NCBI GenBank assembly: GCA_035041965.1 | Contig: JAPYMA010000587.1 | Span: forward strand, 56,578 to 120,577 | Direction: 5' to 3' | DNA: 64,000 nucleotides | From: Anisakis pegreffii | Taxonomy: Eukaryota; Nematoda; Chromadorea; Rhabditida; Anisakidae | Shown: piece by piece, positions 39,501 through 51,657 of the stretch | Layout: every line of letters begins with the position of its first letter | Position numbering within the stretch: position 1 is the first letter of the stretch | The notes under the pieces: generated by a model | What the model saw: only the letters and a program-made list of their open reading frames with translations | The model's database searches: none | Told to the model about the DNA's origin: nothing | Translations under genes and position numbers: made by a program

Positions 39501-42500
39501 AAATAAACCACCTTCTTTGCGTAGTTTTTATCGATCGTTCGAGGCGCCACGCAACTTCAGAAGATACTTGAAATAATCGGAGTAAATTACACTGAGAACT
39601 AGCTTTGTGCTGGTTTTTATCTGATCATTTTGAAGTGATTCACTTCGCCATTTTGAGAGGTTCTCACCTTTTTTACACAACTTCTTTCCAGATTTTTCCA
39701 TTAGCGAATTTTCAGTTAACGATTTTCAATTTTAAAAAAATAGTTCCTTCGTAATCTCTATAAGCAAATGTGTTCTGCTCTCGATCACTTCTTAGGGATG
39801 TAGATATTTGGTTTAGAATACTTTCGAATATTGTTGATTAAAAAACTGCTCAGTGATGGACTAGAAGTGTGATTATAAGTGTGTGACTCGGCGTGAAGCT
39901 GAGCTTAACTATCCGCCTTAGGTTGTAACAAGCTGAAGCTTAAGTGATTTCGATTCGAAATTCGTCGAGGCTATCGACACTGTTCCACTGAGCTTATTGA
40001 TAGTTGTGCGTTTCGATAGCGATGATCGATAGAGCTGATTTTGTTGAGTTGCCGATTGAGCAATGGAGTCGTTATCAAACAAAAAAAAGAACTTTACAAA
40101 ACAAGTCGTACTTCAAAACAACAAATGATAGAATTGATTGCAGTGCAATGAAATTAATGAATGGCAAGTTTGATCAAAGCAAATTGCTCGATAATTGATT
40201 ATCCCTTTTGATGGAGCGGTACTTTTTTTCATCCGAACAATTCAAGTTTCGAAGAATTTCTCCTGAATGTTGCTCATTCTTGATAACATAGGGATCAGTG
40301 TTCTATTTTAGTGAATCAATCATAAGAATGAACTTTTCGAATTTTGCGTGCACCATTTTCTGAACTGGAAATAACGAAATCATTTTTCTTGTTGCAAAGA
40401 CCTTGAATATGCTGCAAAACCAATCGGTTTTGACGCTGTTTTTCGAATACGAGTTCATTGCTGGTTTGAGAACTATTATGATTGTTTTCTTTTTTTTTCC
40501 TTGATGACCGAAATATTATTTGAGCATTTAAACGTTTTCATATTCCAGAAATATACATATTCATATTCCAGAAAATTGTGTAGTTGAAAACCTAAGTTAC
40601 TCATTTCGGTGAGCCTCACCAAATTGATCACTATTTTTTGAAAGAATTTTGAGTTTGTGATTAAATATATTCACTATGAATTGAATGCATTCATTAGGAA
40701 GATTTTAAAAATGAACTTCTTATCAAAAAGTAGATGAAAATTATTCAATGAAGATCAACATAAACGTGAACAATCTAATTCATATTGGATTTTCGACGGT
40801 TTGCGTTTGGGAAATTGACCTGAAATTTTCAGGTGGAAAAGGTGGCGAAGCAAAAAGGACGCGTCAAACCTATAGTAGGAACCAAACACTTGAACTGGAG
40901 AAAGAATTCCATTATAATAAATATTTAACAAGGAAGAGGAGGCAGGAGATCTCTGAAAGCCTTCAACTCTCCGAGAGACAGGTCAGTTCCCGTTGATATG
41001 CTTCATATTTTACAAAAATCATCTCACGCTGAATACATTTATGGAAGCTCGCATTCGAATTGAGTTGACTGTCTCTAGGTTGTTTTCCTTCGATTCAACT
41101 CGTGATATTTGTTTAGGTAGTTTACTGACAAAAATAAAACTGCTAGGAAATTTTATGAGATAATTAATAGGAGAATAGTGCTCACGTTCAACCCGCCATT
41201 GTGTTATCTAAGCGCAAAATTTCACTTCATTACTTTTGCGCAATATCGATCAATTTGGTCCATGAGATTCAATTCGTTCAAGGATATCAACTTATAGATA
41301 TGCTTTCATGAGTTTTAGAAGGCATTTTATTTTATCTGATCATCACATTCATTGATTTTGATTATCATTATCGCATGATTTCTTAGAATGAGAATATGTC
41401 CTTCGTTCGATTTATACATTGCTCAGTACCAAGCTCGCTATGCATCTCTGCAGTGTAGGGACATACGGAATCATTTGCTAGTACGATAGTTTGCTCATAG
41501 TTAGCCCAGTAGAGTTTCACTAAATCGCTACGGTATGATTGTGAATCCGTGTTTTATGCAGTAAATTATTCACGATTCACATCTGGCTGACAGCCTCTTT
41601 GACTAGCGATGTCCGGTTAATGTGAGGTCAGTCATAAATTAGACGGTTTATGTGGAAATATTTGCAACTCTTCGCAGTCAGCACAATGTGGACATTGTAA
41701 ACGCTTTAAACTATTCACCGATAAAATTTCCCATTCTCACTGTGATGGGCAATAAAATCTGATCATTTCGCACAAGATTTTATTCCAATCGAGACACCGT
41801 CTTTTGCTGCATCCATCGATTCAAGGGGACGAGCATCTGGCAAAATTGACCTCAGACAATCATTTGATGCTTTGCTCCTGTTCTTTTGGAATAAACCAAG
41901 TCTCTTCAAAGGTCCTCTATGGTTTCGCGTGTTTAAGTACAATTCAACTCTCTCTACCAATTCTCGATAAGCAGATAGAAAAGTTGTAGGAAAATCTATG
42001 CTGAGAATATTCCTAACAGAACTAACCAGGAGAATGATGTTACTGAATGATTCGCATCATTGGAATAAATGAATTGATACCTGATTTTTGCGAATATCTG
42101 AACGTTTTTGGTGTACTGAGAATTTATCCACTAATATGTGTTTGAGTTGAATCAATGAGACTGCTATAGCTGAGTCATAGCTTTTGTTGGTGATGCTACC
42201 CACTTCATTCAAATGCTGGTTCGAACATTTCAAGCTGACGATCGAACATTTCAAGATCACTTGAGTAGATCTAACCTCGGATTCGATCTCGTATTGTGAT
42301 GTTCAATTTGAGTGAGTGATTTGTCAGATAATATCTTTCCGGTTAACCTTTGGTGAGAACAAGAAGCAATTCTGACCGTTATGAAGTTTTACGAGCAACG
42401 AAAATGGCAATTGTGACCTTTGCGTCCGTTTTTTTTCGAGTAACTCAAGCAAAGTGACCTTTCAAGTTATAAATTTTGCTGTAATCGTTTTAATATCAAT

Positions 42501-43144
42501 CATAATTTACGATTATGACAAATATGAAAATGATTTGTTGACCAAAAGGCCGAATTGTTGAAGATATTCTTTCATGTTTGTGCATATATTTAACGAATTT
42601 ACGACAGATGTAATGAGAATAACATACATAGGATAGGTATGTTATATCCTTTGTACAATATCTCCGATATAGATTCAATAAACAAGGGATCGTATGAGCA
42701 AGATATGTTCATCACCATTAAAAGAGGATACAATCGAATGATTAAAAGACTTCTTCTTCTCATCGAATCGAGTGAATTAATCATTTGGCAAGTAAATCAA
42801 ATCAGCGCCACACAATCGCTCGTTCACATCTAAATGCCCACTCATTATTACTATCAAATCAACTCATATCCATCCCCACATCATACAGTCGTCAATCCGA
42901 TCCCATTCCATCGCTCTCACTTCTGTCAACAGCAGCAGCAGCAGACACATAAATTTTCGCATAAATCTGTGAGCGGCAATTAAACGAATACAAAAGCGCA
43001 TTCTCACATGAAATAACACCGACGAAATTTTCAAAGAGTGTCGCTATCTTTGAGTTCACCACCATAAATATTGTATCGTCTTCACCAAGGTCCGCGCCCG
43101 TCCGTCATCACCGTCAACATCGGGTGGATTTTTGAAATCCGATG

Positions 43145-43175
<31 letters not shown>

Positions 43176-44154
43176 GTTGCATCTGCATGATTTATTTTCT
43201 AGAGCGATGATGTTTTGATGCTCAAAAATCATTAATTGTTAAAGTGTTAGAAGCATTTTCAAATCAAAATTTACGTTTCATTCGTCCACACTTATCGCAT
43301 GCGTTTGAACAGCTGAACTGTACAGTAAGTGATTCGATTAAGCGGAAGCATTACAATCATCGCATACAATTTCATTTCTGAACAATGACTTAGGCGTCTG
43401 CATCATTATACTCTTGATTAGTTGGGATATTCATCTGAAAAGCTCAAAGTGCTTGCGATTGAAGAGCTGTACCAGGCACGTTTAGCATGTGAAGCTTATA
43501 AGATCTTGGATGAAACTTTGCTCAAAGTCTAAAGAAAATGTTTTCTGTCGCAAGTGTGAGTTTGTGTGTGTGTGGAAAAAGGTATTGTTGATAGGAGTTG
43601 ATTGAAGGTGGATAAATGAATGAATGCTTAGTGAGTCGGTTTGTATGTATCAGTGTTCGATTAGTGTTTTGACGTTCGAACATGACGTTTGATGAGTGCA
43701 ACTGTTTATCTTGTCTTAGATCTTAGCTCATTTGCCCGCATTTACTCATTCCATTTTCGTTCAAATCAACAAAATCCATGGAATAGGATATTACTGGATA
43801 AGGGAACGAATAGCGTTTAGCCATACCCAATACCACATTAACACTTCTTCATAATGACAGTCAGTTAAAGTATATCAAAATAAGTTTAGTGAGGATAGCA
43901 AAAAAAATTTTCAAGTGAAAGATTTATTCTATTATGATCATTTAGTGATCAGTAATGATTTATTTAGTGCACATGATAAGGTTTGCTTTTCAGTGCTAAA
44001 TCAACAAATACTGCAGTTATCATTGTTTTGTTGCTAATTTCAGGTGAAAATTTGGTTCCAAAATAGGCGAATGAAACACAAAAAGGAGACGAAGGGTGAG
44101 ATCGGTGCCGGCAACGAGAGTGAGGAAAGTAACGACGAACCGTTACCGCCATGA
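24548..44154 (+). CDS. mab-5: Hox protein MAB-5 (Antennapedia-class homeodomain)
   Basis: This is a sequence-specific transcription factor acting in the nucleus; in C. elegans MAB-5 patterns the posterior body and directs neuroblast migration. I place four exons at 24,548-24,786, 27,791-27,999, 40,833-40,981 and 44,044-44,154, giving 708 nt and 235 residues with all phases consistent. The homeodomain is residues 156-215, containing [16 protein letters not shown] and [14 protein letters not shown] with Gln50 and Asn51. Its last intron splits it between positions 44 and 45. A hexapeptide FPWMKM (143-148) for binding the CEH-20/Pbx cofactor lies at the end of exon 2. Exon 1 begins MYPSWQ and has an alanine run (44-50). 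The tail is short and acidic. [16 protein letters not shown] and the KHKKE ending favour mab-5 over lin-39 or ceh-13, judged from memory. Introns are 3.0, 12.8 and 3.1 kb. It converges with the GPATCH1 gene. Confidence 0.93.
24843..24916 (-). mobile_element. SINE-like dispersed repeat, copy 2
   Basis: It is about 80% identical by eye to 19,434-19,500, sharing GGCTCAGGTTCA and TACACCACTCGGTTT. It begins 56 bp after the exon 1 donor of mab-5. The tRNA-like head seen next to copy 1 is not recognisable here, so this copy may be truncated. Confidence 0.4.
26613..26649. repeat. Perfect inverted repeat (11-bp stem)
   Basis: CTATCACATGA (26,613-26,623) is matched by its exact reverse complement at 26,639-26,649, with a 15-nt loop. 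It lies inside mab-5 intron 1. The function is unknown. Confidence 0.6.
33723..33880 (+). repeat. Direct repeat, copy A, in mab-5 intron 2
   Basis: It matches 34,227-34,380 at an offset of 504 bp. The first 90 bp or so differ at only a few positions (start AATATCACGTTATCACTAGA); the rest diverges by roughly 15% and copy A has a longer T run. It has no resemblance to a known transposon. Confidence 0.9.
34227..34380 (+). repeat. Direct repeat, copy B, in mab-5 intron 2
   Basis: Partner of 33,723-33,880. Both copies carry TGATCGTCACTGCGC followed by TTGATTGGCTC, which includes an inverted CCAAT. The near-identity of the first half, against looser similarity in the second, suggests either constraint or local gene conversion. 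Confidence 0.9.
37931..37948 (+). repeat. GACG tandem run
   Basis: Four to five GACG units in mab-5 intron 2 form an ordinary short microsatellite. Confidence 0.7.
40982..44043 (+). other. mab-5 intron 3, splitting the homeobox
   Basis: It has a GTCAGT donor and an AATTTCAG acceptor and interrupts the homeodomain between positions 44 and 45. CAG/CTG runs occur near 42,930 and 43,150. No other gene was recognised. Confidence 0.75.
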
Positions 44155-44404
44155 GGAACGGAATTGGAACGATCGGGAAGTGCAAAGAAATATATATTTT
44201 TGAATGGGATTCGAGGTAGGGAAGAGGGAATCAAACTTTTGCTTTCGAAAAACAAACTTTAGAATGAACGAATGAATTGAATGGCTTTTCTTTCTTGTCT
44301 CCGAATAGCCAGCCATTCGCAGGATAGCAACCATATAGCAGCAGCAGCAGCAGCTAACACTAAGGGGTAAACGCTCTAGGTCGACGTGCAACAAAGCGAC
44401 AAGC

Positions 44405-44468
44405 GTACTGTACGACGCTACCGTACCAGTGTATGACTGGTTACTGTACGTACAGTACTACTTGGAGT
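44405..44468 (+). repeat. Nested hairpin in the probable mab-5 3' UTR
   Basis: GTACTGTACG (44,405-44,414) pairs exactly with CGTACAGTAC (44,459-44,468). Inside lies a second perfect hairpin, ACCAGT/ACTGGT (44,425-44,441) with a 5-nt loop. The right arm also overlaps the 16-bp palindrome TACTGTACGTACAGTA (44,452-44,467). It starts 251 nt after the mab-5 stop. Confidence 0.7.
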
Positions 44469-44506
44469 GATTACTACTACTAATAATGTATTTTTATGTT
44501 GTACCG

Positions 44507-44522
44507 GTGTGTGTGTGTGTGT
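44507..44522 (+). repeat. GT dinucleotide run
   Basis: About eight GT units follow the nested hairpin downstream of mab-5. Confidence 0.8.
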
Positions 44523-46199
44523 TGAGACGTCGTGCCATTCAGCGGGAAATTTCTTAGATCTCAGTTCAACATCAATGAAGATGTTTAATTTTATTATCAT
44601 TATTATTACGATTATTATTTATTTGTTTGTTTGTTTATTCGGTATGTTTTGTTCTGTTTTCAATTTCGATTTGTTTCAAATGATTTTGTTGAATGGTCAT
44701 TTTTTCATCTTTCTGTCAAAACTTGATGCTTGTCTTCGATGAATGAATGTGTTCTTGAATTTCAACATTTGAAAGTCGTATTTTTGTGTATTCATTAATG
44801 AAAATCCCAAGTCATTTTGTACTATAATATAATTGCATTCGCCAGTGTGTAACTCATGAGAAATGATCAAAGAATTTGATTTATTCGCCATAACTGCAAT
44901 TCTTTAATTGTTTTCAAATGAATGTTATCGTTGCTCATTATTACCAACCATGACTCACCATGCCGTTTATCATCATGACTGATTATTGTAATGCTAATCA
45001 TGACTATGATGCGATTGCCATGACTAGGTTTTGTTACTTACGATGACAACAATAAATTTCATTGATCAACTTTGTTTGCTATTGTTTTGTTTTGTTTATT
45101 TGTTTGTTTATTTGTTAATCGTTTATTTTCGATGCTTGTATTGTCGCTCCCAAAGTGTGTGTGTACGATATATTAAATTTTCAAATGTATTTTCTTCAGT
45201 GTACACAATTGTTTGATTCAATTTGCTTCAGCACTTTCAGTTCTGAGCACGAAAAGATGCTGCTACAAATGGATTGTCGGAGTAGATACAGCGCACTAGA
45301 GATAGATCATAACTTAAGCCTTATTAAAGTTCTTGCTTATTATTAGATGAATTTCATAGCATATGGCATCAATGCTTAGATCGTTGAACTTGAATATTTC
45401 TCATAGTATATGGCATTTGATCGCAAAACGTTAATTTGCGATAATATTTTGCTAACAATGAAATCATTTTGTGAAGGAAGTATTGAATTGGATGAAAAAA
45501 CACTGTGATATGAAAATTTGAGAGCTTGCAAATTAGTTCGATGGATGCTGACTGGGAGGTTACGTTCATTCGAAATCCAGTCGGCAAATGCAAAACGACT
45601 ATGAAATCAGTTTGTTTTCATAGATGTAATTTCATTGGTGGATCATGAGAATTTGTGAGAAAAGATTCATGTCCTGCTCAATGAACCATCACTGAATTCT
45701 ATAAATCTCAACGATTCTCTGAAGTGTTCACTTCATAAAATCGAATATTCTCTTTGAAGAAGATTAGCTGCTCGTGTCAACTTTCAGAATTGAATTGATC
45801 AAGAGTAAGTGTTGCTTAACAACACGTCAAACTATCACAAAAAACTCGCATATAGTAAATGCTTATGTAATATTACTGATACGATTGCAATTCAAGAAAA
45901 AATCAAACAATGCACTGATAGTTAGTAAAAAAAATATCGAACATCAAACATCCAATTGAAGAAAACTTGAATGCACTCACAATCAGTGTAAAGAGATTCC
46001 AAGAGAAGGGCGTTGTGATTACTAGTATTAACAATATTGAATGTCCTTGATATGTTGATTAATAATCAAATAGTAAATGAACTCACTTATTTATGACTTT
46101 TTGTGATGTTGACACAAACAACACATCTCAGTGACTCATCAAACAGGGAAATGAATGAATGTTTACAAAACTTTCAACGAAAATGTATACATAAAATAA

Positions 46200-46205
46200 T
46201 TTATT
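46200..46205 (-). terminator. Poly(A) signal of the GPATCH1 gene
   Basis: AATAAA on the minus strand, 37 nt beyond the TGA at 46,242. It implies a 3' UTR of roughly 50-60 nt. Confidence 0.6.
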
Positions 46206-46241
46206 ATCAAATTTTTTCCATATGTACAAAAAGAGCGGAAT

Positions 46242-49200
46242 TCAATCGGTTGATACGACACTGCTCGATCCATCATCCGTATCCGTAGTGCTTCGTTTGT
46301 GTTTACGATGTTTCGAATGTTTTTTATGGGAATGGTGCTCAACACTTTTCTGAAATAATTTTTAACATTTTAACAAAAATCCGATCCCAACAGTGCAAAT
46401 CAAACCAAAATTTCACTAATATTTTGACCATCCGAATATCCTCATCTGCAAATACATTATTCACTAATCAAAACAATTTTCTTGATCAGCTGACTCAAAT
46501 CAAGCATTTTTATTTGAACTAAAGTTGAGATCAATTATGGATTATCCATAAACCATGCACATTCTCGACAAACGGTGCTTTTTGATGTAATACGATGGCA
46601 TGGAAGCGTATCGGATAGAGTATGAATACCTTTCTTTTCCGATCTTTTTTACGTTTCTTTTCCTCTTTTCTGTGGTGTTTCTTCTTTTTTCTTTCATGCT
46701 CACGATTCTGTTGAATCACCGACACAGCCGGAAGTGCTGAAAATATGAATTACGTCTCAAATTTTAAAGCCAATTCAAAATCATTCATCAAAATCGAACT
46801 CACAATCAATGGAGTTTTCAAAAATATTCCCATATACACGTGAAAAATTCCGACAAATTCTTGATTATACTCTATCAGAATATCGAATTCATCGATATTT
46901 CCTCAAAAAAAAAGGCAAAACAAAAACAAACGCTAACTCGAAACCAACACAAACAATGAAAAACTTCATCGCACTTAAAATGTTCAAAAAAGACATAATC
47001 TCAAAACACTTTTCATAACTCACGAGCAATCTTTTAGAACAAACAATTCGTAACTCTACTGCACAATAACAACCTACCTGGTTGAGGCTTTGCAACTGAA
47101 GAGGCTGGAGGTGGGGCAGGACCGAACTGCTCATCATCTGAGTCAACGATGTCCATAACGGTCACAAATTTTTGTTTCAAATTATTCTCCACCTTGCTAC
47201 TCTCATTCAAGCTTCCAACACTTCTCTCATTCACTTCTCCATTCAGTCGTTCACTGTCTAGAGACGGCCCATACTGTTTCAATCCTCCAGATTCGTTCTT
47301 ATTTTTATCAGTGTCCCTCTCCTTATCACTCGCATCCTCTCCTACATCTTCGATATCATCATCGTCACTATCAGCAAAAATCGCTTTGAACAGATCCACT
47401 GGTGGTCTTTCCGGTAGCTTTCCTTCTTTTTCCTTTCCATCGCCTTCTTTTTTCGTTTGTTCGTTACTCTTCTCTTTTTCTTCCTTGTTGTTTGTACCAT
47501 TTGACGCCTTCAAATTTCTTGCTTGAATTATCATTGATTATAAGCTAATACACATGTTTTTTGGATGAAATTGGCAAATTTCATATAAATATTCGATTAC
47601 TTAAGATATTATCCTTATCTAAACTTTAACATGTTAATAAATGTTTGATAAATGAAATAATCAAATATTTTTTTCAACATTCGAAATTTAGGGCAAATAA
47701 TCAATTGAAATAACTCAAAGAGGATGACTAATAAAGATTCTGTGAGTGGTTCCAAAAGAATCAATGATCTCCACGTACCGTCGAATCAACAATTCCCTTG
47801 TTCGCCCCTTCAACCGGCTTGGTTATTCCCTCCTTCTCCAATCGATATTGTAACTCTTGTGCGGTACCACCCAAATTCCACAGTGTCTCAGTTTTGGTTG
47901 TTTTCTGAAAAAAATCTAAATACTTCCTCTTTCAAACGCAATTCTTTCGATGTCCAAATATTGTAATTCCAAAGAATTCGATTCCATCAAAACAAAGCAA
48001 CAACAGAATCAGAGTTCAAGCGTATAGAACACTACTTATTCCAATCATCTAAAAATGATCTTCCACATGAAGATAGATACATTTCATCTAAGGACGCCGA
48101 ACCGTCGATAGAAGATCAGAAAATGAATTCAACCTGAAGGTAAGGTACGCCATCGATATTCGACGATGGATACGGATCGGGTACGTTGAAGCGTTTCGCG
48201 AGTTGCTTTGCTGGATGCCATTCATGTGACTGCCTTGTCTTTTCACCGAACATCTTCATACGAACCGCCGATAGAAGATCTTCGTCTTGAACATTTCTCT
48301 GCAAAATCACCTCATTTACCCGGTATCAAGCGCAGAAACAAATTCAATTACATACCCTCTCCTATGGAAAATTTCAACCATTGGAAGGTTGTACCAATGA
48401 AATCGAGCGTTTATTTCATTCAATCTTTCAAAAAAGCATAGAACATTTCAATGAAATTCGCTTCAATAAATCGGGAAATTCAACTCAACTTCGTGATATT
48501 ATATTCATGCTTTCAACGACTCAACAATTTACTGAACATATTCTACTGATAAAAAATTTCAATCGCCATTTCAATAATGCATTTCGATTAACCTTTCCTC
48601 CAAAATGTCCACTACCCGACGCAGACGTGAATTTAGAGCTGAGAACTTGTGCTATTGGCATAGCGATATCAATTTTCGCCAATGGCATTTGACGATTCCT
48701 CACTTCGGGTAGCAATGAACGCAAATGAGGTGGAAGTATGCGCTGAAAGTCCGCCAATTCACGCTCCCACTCAAGTGAGGTCATTTCAACTGGCTGAGGA
48801 TAATGTAAACCTGAAAATTCAAACCTAAACTTTAAAAATGAAAAATTAAAAAGTTTCGAACATTTTCAAAATTGCATAAACTTTTCATGCAGTCAGAATG
48901 CAAAACATTAGCAAACCTCTCTTCAAATACTGTATGTATTGTTTGAATCGTGCTTGTTTCATAGGTTCGTCTTCGAATAAATTATCGTCGAATTCTTTTT
49001 CAGGCTCTCTGCGCGGTGCAGCAGCTTTCAGACGCTTTCGATCCTCATCACGTATCAACTCCAGCACAACATTTTTGTCCACCTTCAACAAGTGATTCGT
49101 GCAGAGAAACGAAAGGATACCATCGATGACTCAAAATAATCATTTAATCAGTTCATGTAAAATTTCAGACATCGTTTCCGCATGATCCAACTTCATATTT

Positions 49201-51657
49201 CGATCTGTTTCAAGTGAAAATCGAAACAGTAGAAAAGGTACTTCTACATTAAATTCAATCTTAACATAAAATGCTTTTCTGATCAGATTATACTCAATGA
49301 AATATCAATGGTATGAGAGAAGCTAACAAGACCGACCTCGCCCAAAAATTTTGCTCGCTCTAAATGCGTCATCTTCTCACCAGACTTCCGCACATTTTCG
49401 GGCAGCAACGCGATGTCGAGTAATATCGGACGATGCTGAGGGCGGAATGAACGAGGCAGATGAGGTGCTGCAAAGAATCGACGAGCATCTTGCCGTTTCT
49501 CAGCCATCACGAACGTAACATCATCTGCAACGATTCATTTGATACACTCAGAAACACATCAATACCAATATTACGACAACTAAAGATGAAACTTCGCAAT
49601 ACTTCTGATTAATATGATCACTATTAAACACAAAACGGCTGGACAAGCCATTGCGAATGTCCCGATGCAATTTTCTTCTCAATTTTTCCCACGAGATTGA
49701 TGGAAGATCACATATTAGAATATTTCCAATGCAAAAATTTTCGAAATCAAAAAAATGATCACTCAAAATATTACACTCGGCAACAAAAAACTAACAGGAA
49801 AAGTTTGATGACGACGGTGCATCGTTGCCATCAATTGCAAAATCATACTGTGAAAGATCAAAACTCGTATAGATACTTTCATCTTCGTCCTCAAACGCTC
49901 CAACACCGAAAGCCTTCAAATTTAGAAATTTACACCATTGTGTGCATTTTTCCGACAACAGTCGCTCGAATTATTTTTCATGTTTTCTCAAATGGAAGAA
50001 AAATTGCCACGAAGAATGTGCACATTAACCCGCAAAGGTAAATTGTTTGATTTTGAAAGCACATTCGCTAGTAGATAGGATAAATTCGAAAATCAGAACA
50101 CACTTTACCTGACCACGAATTCCTTTACTTTTACGTTTCGTTTTCAATGTTGCCTCTTTTATGCCGTATTGCTCGGATAGCACTTCACTCTTCCGTAGGC
50201 CTTCATAGCCCAACCCATGCGTGCCGCTCCTGGAATGAAGGTAATGTGCCAAAACATCCTCCGGAGCAAACTCGAAACCAGGTGCCATTTCTTCGGCCTC
50301 TTTCACTGCTTCTGCGTTGAATTTTTCATGACGTCCACGCGATCGAAGTTCATTTTCTGAAATATTCATGTAACGATTTTGGTTGCGCGCCGAATCATAC
50401 TGCTAAAGAATTTTCGATACCGAAGGCTGGAAAGTCTTTTTCGAAAGTGGCTCCTTTGGAAGTGGAAGGTGAGAAAAACGCTTTGAAAAGTTACAAAAAG
50501 CTATAGGTGACCAACGTTTATGTTTCTCCATTGTTCTACGTGACATTTTCGGACCGATGCCTTGACCTTCACGCCATCCCATTTTCTTCAGTAAACGAAT
50601 TCCCACCGATTCACTAAACATAAACACCTTATAATATTGTTAAAGATGAAGTTGAACGATGAAACACTGGCAATCGAAACTAATAATAACAACACTAATA
50701 ACCAACCTAACAGGACGAATCAACGACTCGATTTTTGATGACAACGACGCATCCAGACTGGACTGTTCGGATCGCTCCCATGCTAATTTCTGATTATCAC
50801 CTTTTTTCAAGAAATTATCATCCAACGTTGTACGCATACGCCTTGCTGCTATTCCATATTCACCAACGTCCTCTTCGTCCATATAATCCTCGACATTTTG
50901 TTCGAAACGCTCACCTCGCTCATTACGACTTGATTTAAACTGTTTTGGTGTCCAACCTTAAATAATAATACACATTCTCCAAAATACCGATAGAATCACA
51001 TTTTCCGATGAGTGATTCCGAAAACACAAATAATTCCTTCTACAACCCGGAATCCCACATTATCTGCCTGTGAGGACATGAAAATTTACTCTGAACAACT
51101 AAAAACAGTGAGAATAATTCTTATGACGGATGATCTTATTTAATATGATCTTCCCAAGCCAATATTCGAATAATAAAACGAAGGGTCTAAAGATGAGCTA
51201 TGGAGAACTGACCCTCTTTAGTACCAACTGTATTGTAGTAACCGGCTGAGAAACCGCCAGTGAAAGCGCCGTGAAATCTCCGACGTCCGTTTTCATCACG
51301 TACCTCCTGATCTTGCACACCCAATGGACGTCGCGAAATAACATCCTCTGGAAGATTATTCCATTTTCACAATTCATGACAATTTCAGTGGATTACAGTG
51401 AAACAGAAAATTGTGAACAGAAAATGTCATGGAATTTTAGTCGTTCACCCGAATGTTCTCCTTCAAGATCACAGATTCTACGGATTCATTTCAGAGTTAT
51501 GCTATATATCTGCTGAAGATGGATTATTGCATTCGTAATGAAATGTTCTCGATGAAAATATAAGGATCTAAAATTTCAATGAAAATGTTCGATCCCACTA
51601 ACTTTCTTCATCCTCGATTTCATCAAGCCCAGAACCAAATATCGCCAATACACGCAT
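46242..51657 (-). CDS. GPATCH1: G-patch domain protein 1 (GPATCH1 family)
   Basis: This is a nuclear RNA-binding protein of the GPATCH1 family, associated with spliceosomes; G-patches typically activate DEAH helicases. Fourteen exons were traced, high to low: 51657-51603, 51347-51213, 50956-50707, 50613-50516, 50356-50109, 49913-49796, 49524-49337, 49082-48917, 48810-48593, 48298-48134, 47904-47779, 47507-47078, 46736-46630, 46349-46242. They sum to 2,412 nt and 803 residues with all phases matching; human GPATCH1 is about 930. Family landmarks in order are [46 protein letters not shown], the G-patch [15 protein letters not shown] (about 154-168), AFGVGA, MKMFG...EWHP...[10 protein letters not shown] (507-536), [14 protein letters not shown] (627-640) and a Lys/His-rich tail. 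The exon 4/5 junction and the first exon are the least certain; a further 5' exon is possible. Confidence 0.92.

Larger units (their letters stand above)
28000..40832 (+). other. mab-5 intron 2 (12.8 kb)
   Basis: It has a GTAAGA donor directly after the hexapeptide codons and a TTTTCAG acceptor before the homeobox. Apart from a duplicated block (33,723-33,880 and 34,227-34,380), simple repeats and scattered short open frames, I recognise no gene or RNA in it. Its length is unusual for a nematode intron and makes it a candidate home for cis-regulatory elements; that is inference. Confidence 0.75.
44155..46199. other. mab-5 3' region and convergent intergenic space
   Basis: It begins with the probable mab-5 3' UTR, which includes a CAG run (44,338-44,354), a nested hairpin (44,405-44,468) and a GT run (44,507-44,522). 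The first plus-strand AATAAA I see is at about 45,050. The rest is AT-rich with chance open frames, ending at the GPATCH1 poly(A) signal from the other strand. Confidence 0.5.

Noticed and set aside
40748..40832. Upstream extension of the homeobox exon from 40,748
   Set aside because: A TTTTCAG acceptor at 40,826-40,832 and the phase of exon 2 place the exon start at 40,833.
24000..46000. mir-10 or lin-4 type microRNA near the Hox gene
   Set aside because: Neither the mature seed text nor a matching hairpin was found on either strand by reading.
47149..47526. 125-codon plus-strand open frame, Ser/Phe-rich
   Set aside because: It is the exact antisense of GPATCH1 exon 12, whose Lys/Glu/Asp codons read backwards as Ser/Phe/Leu.
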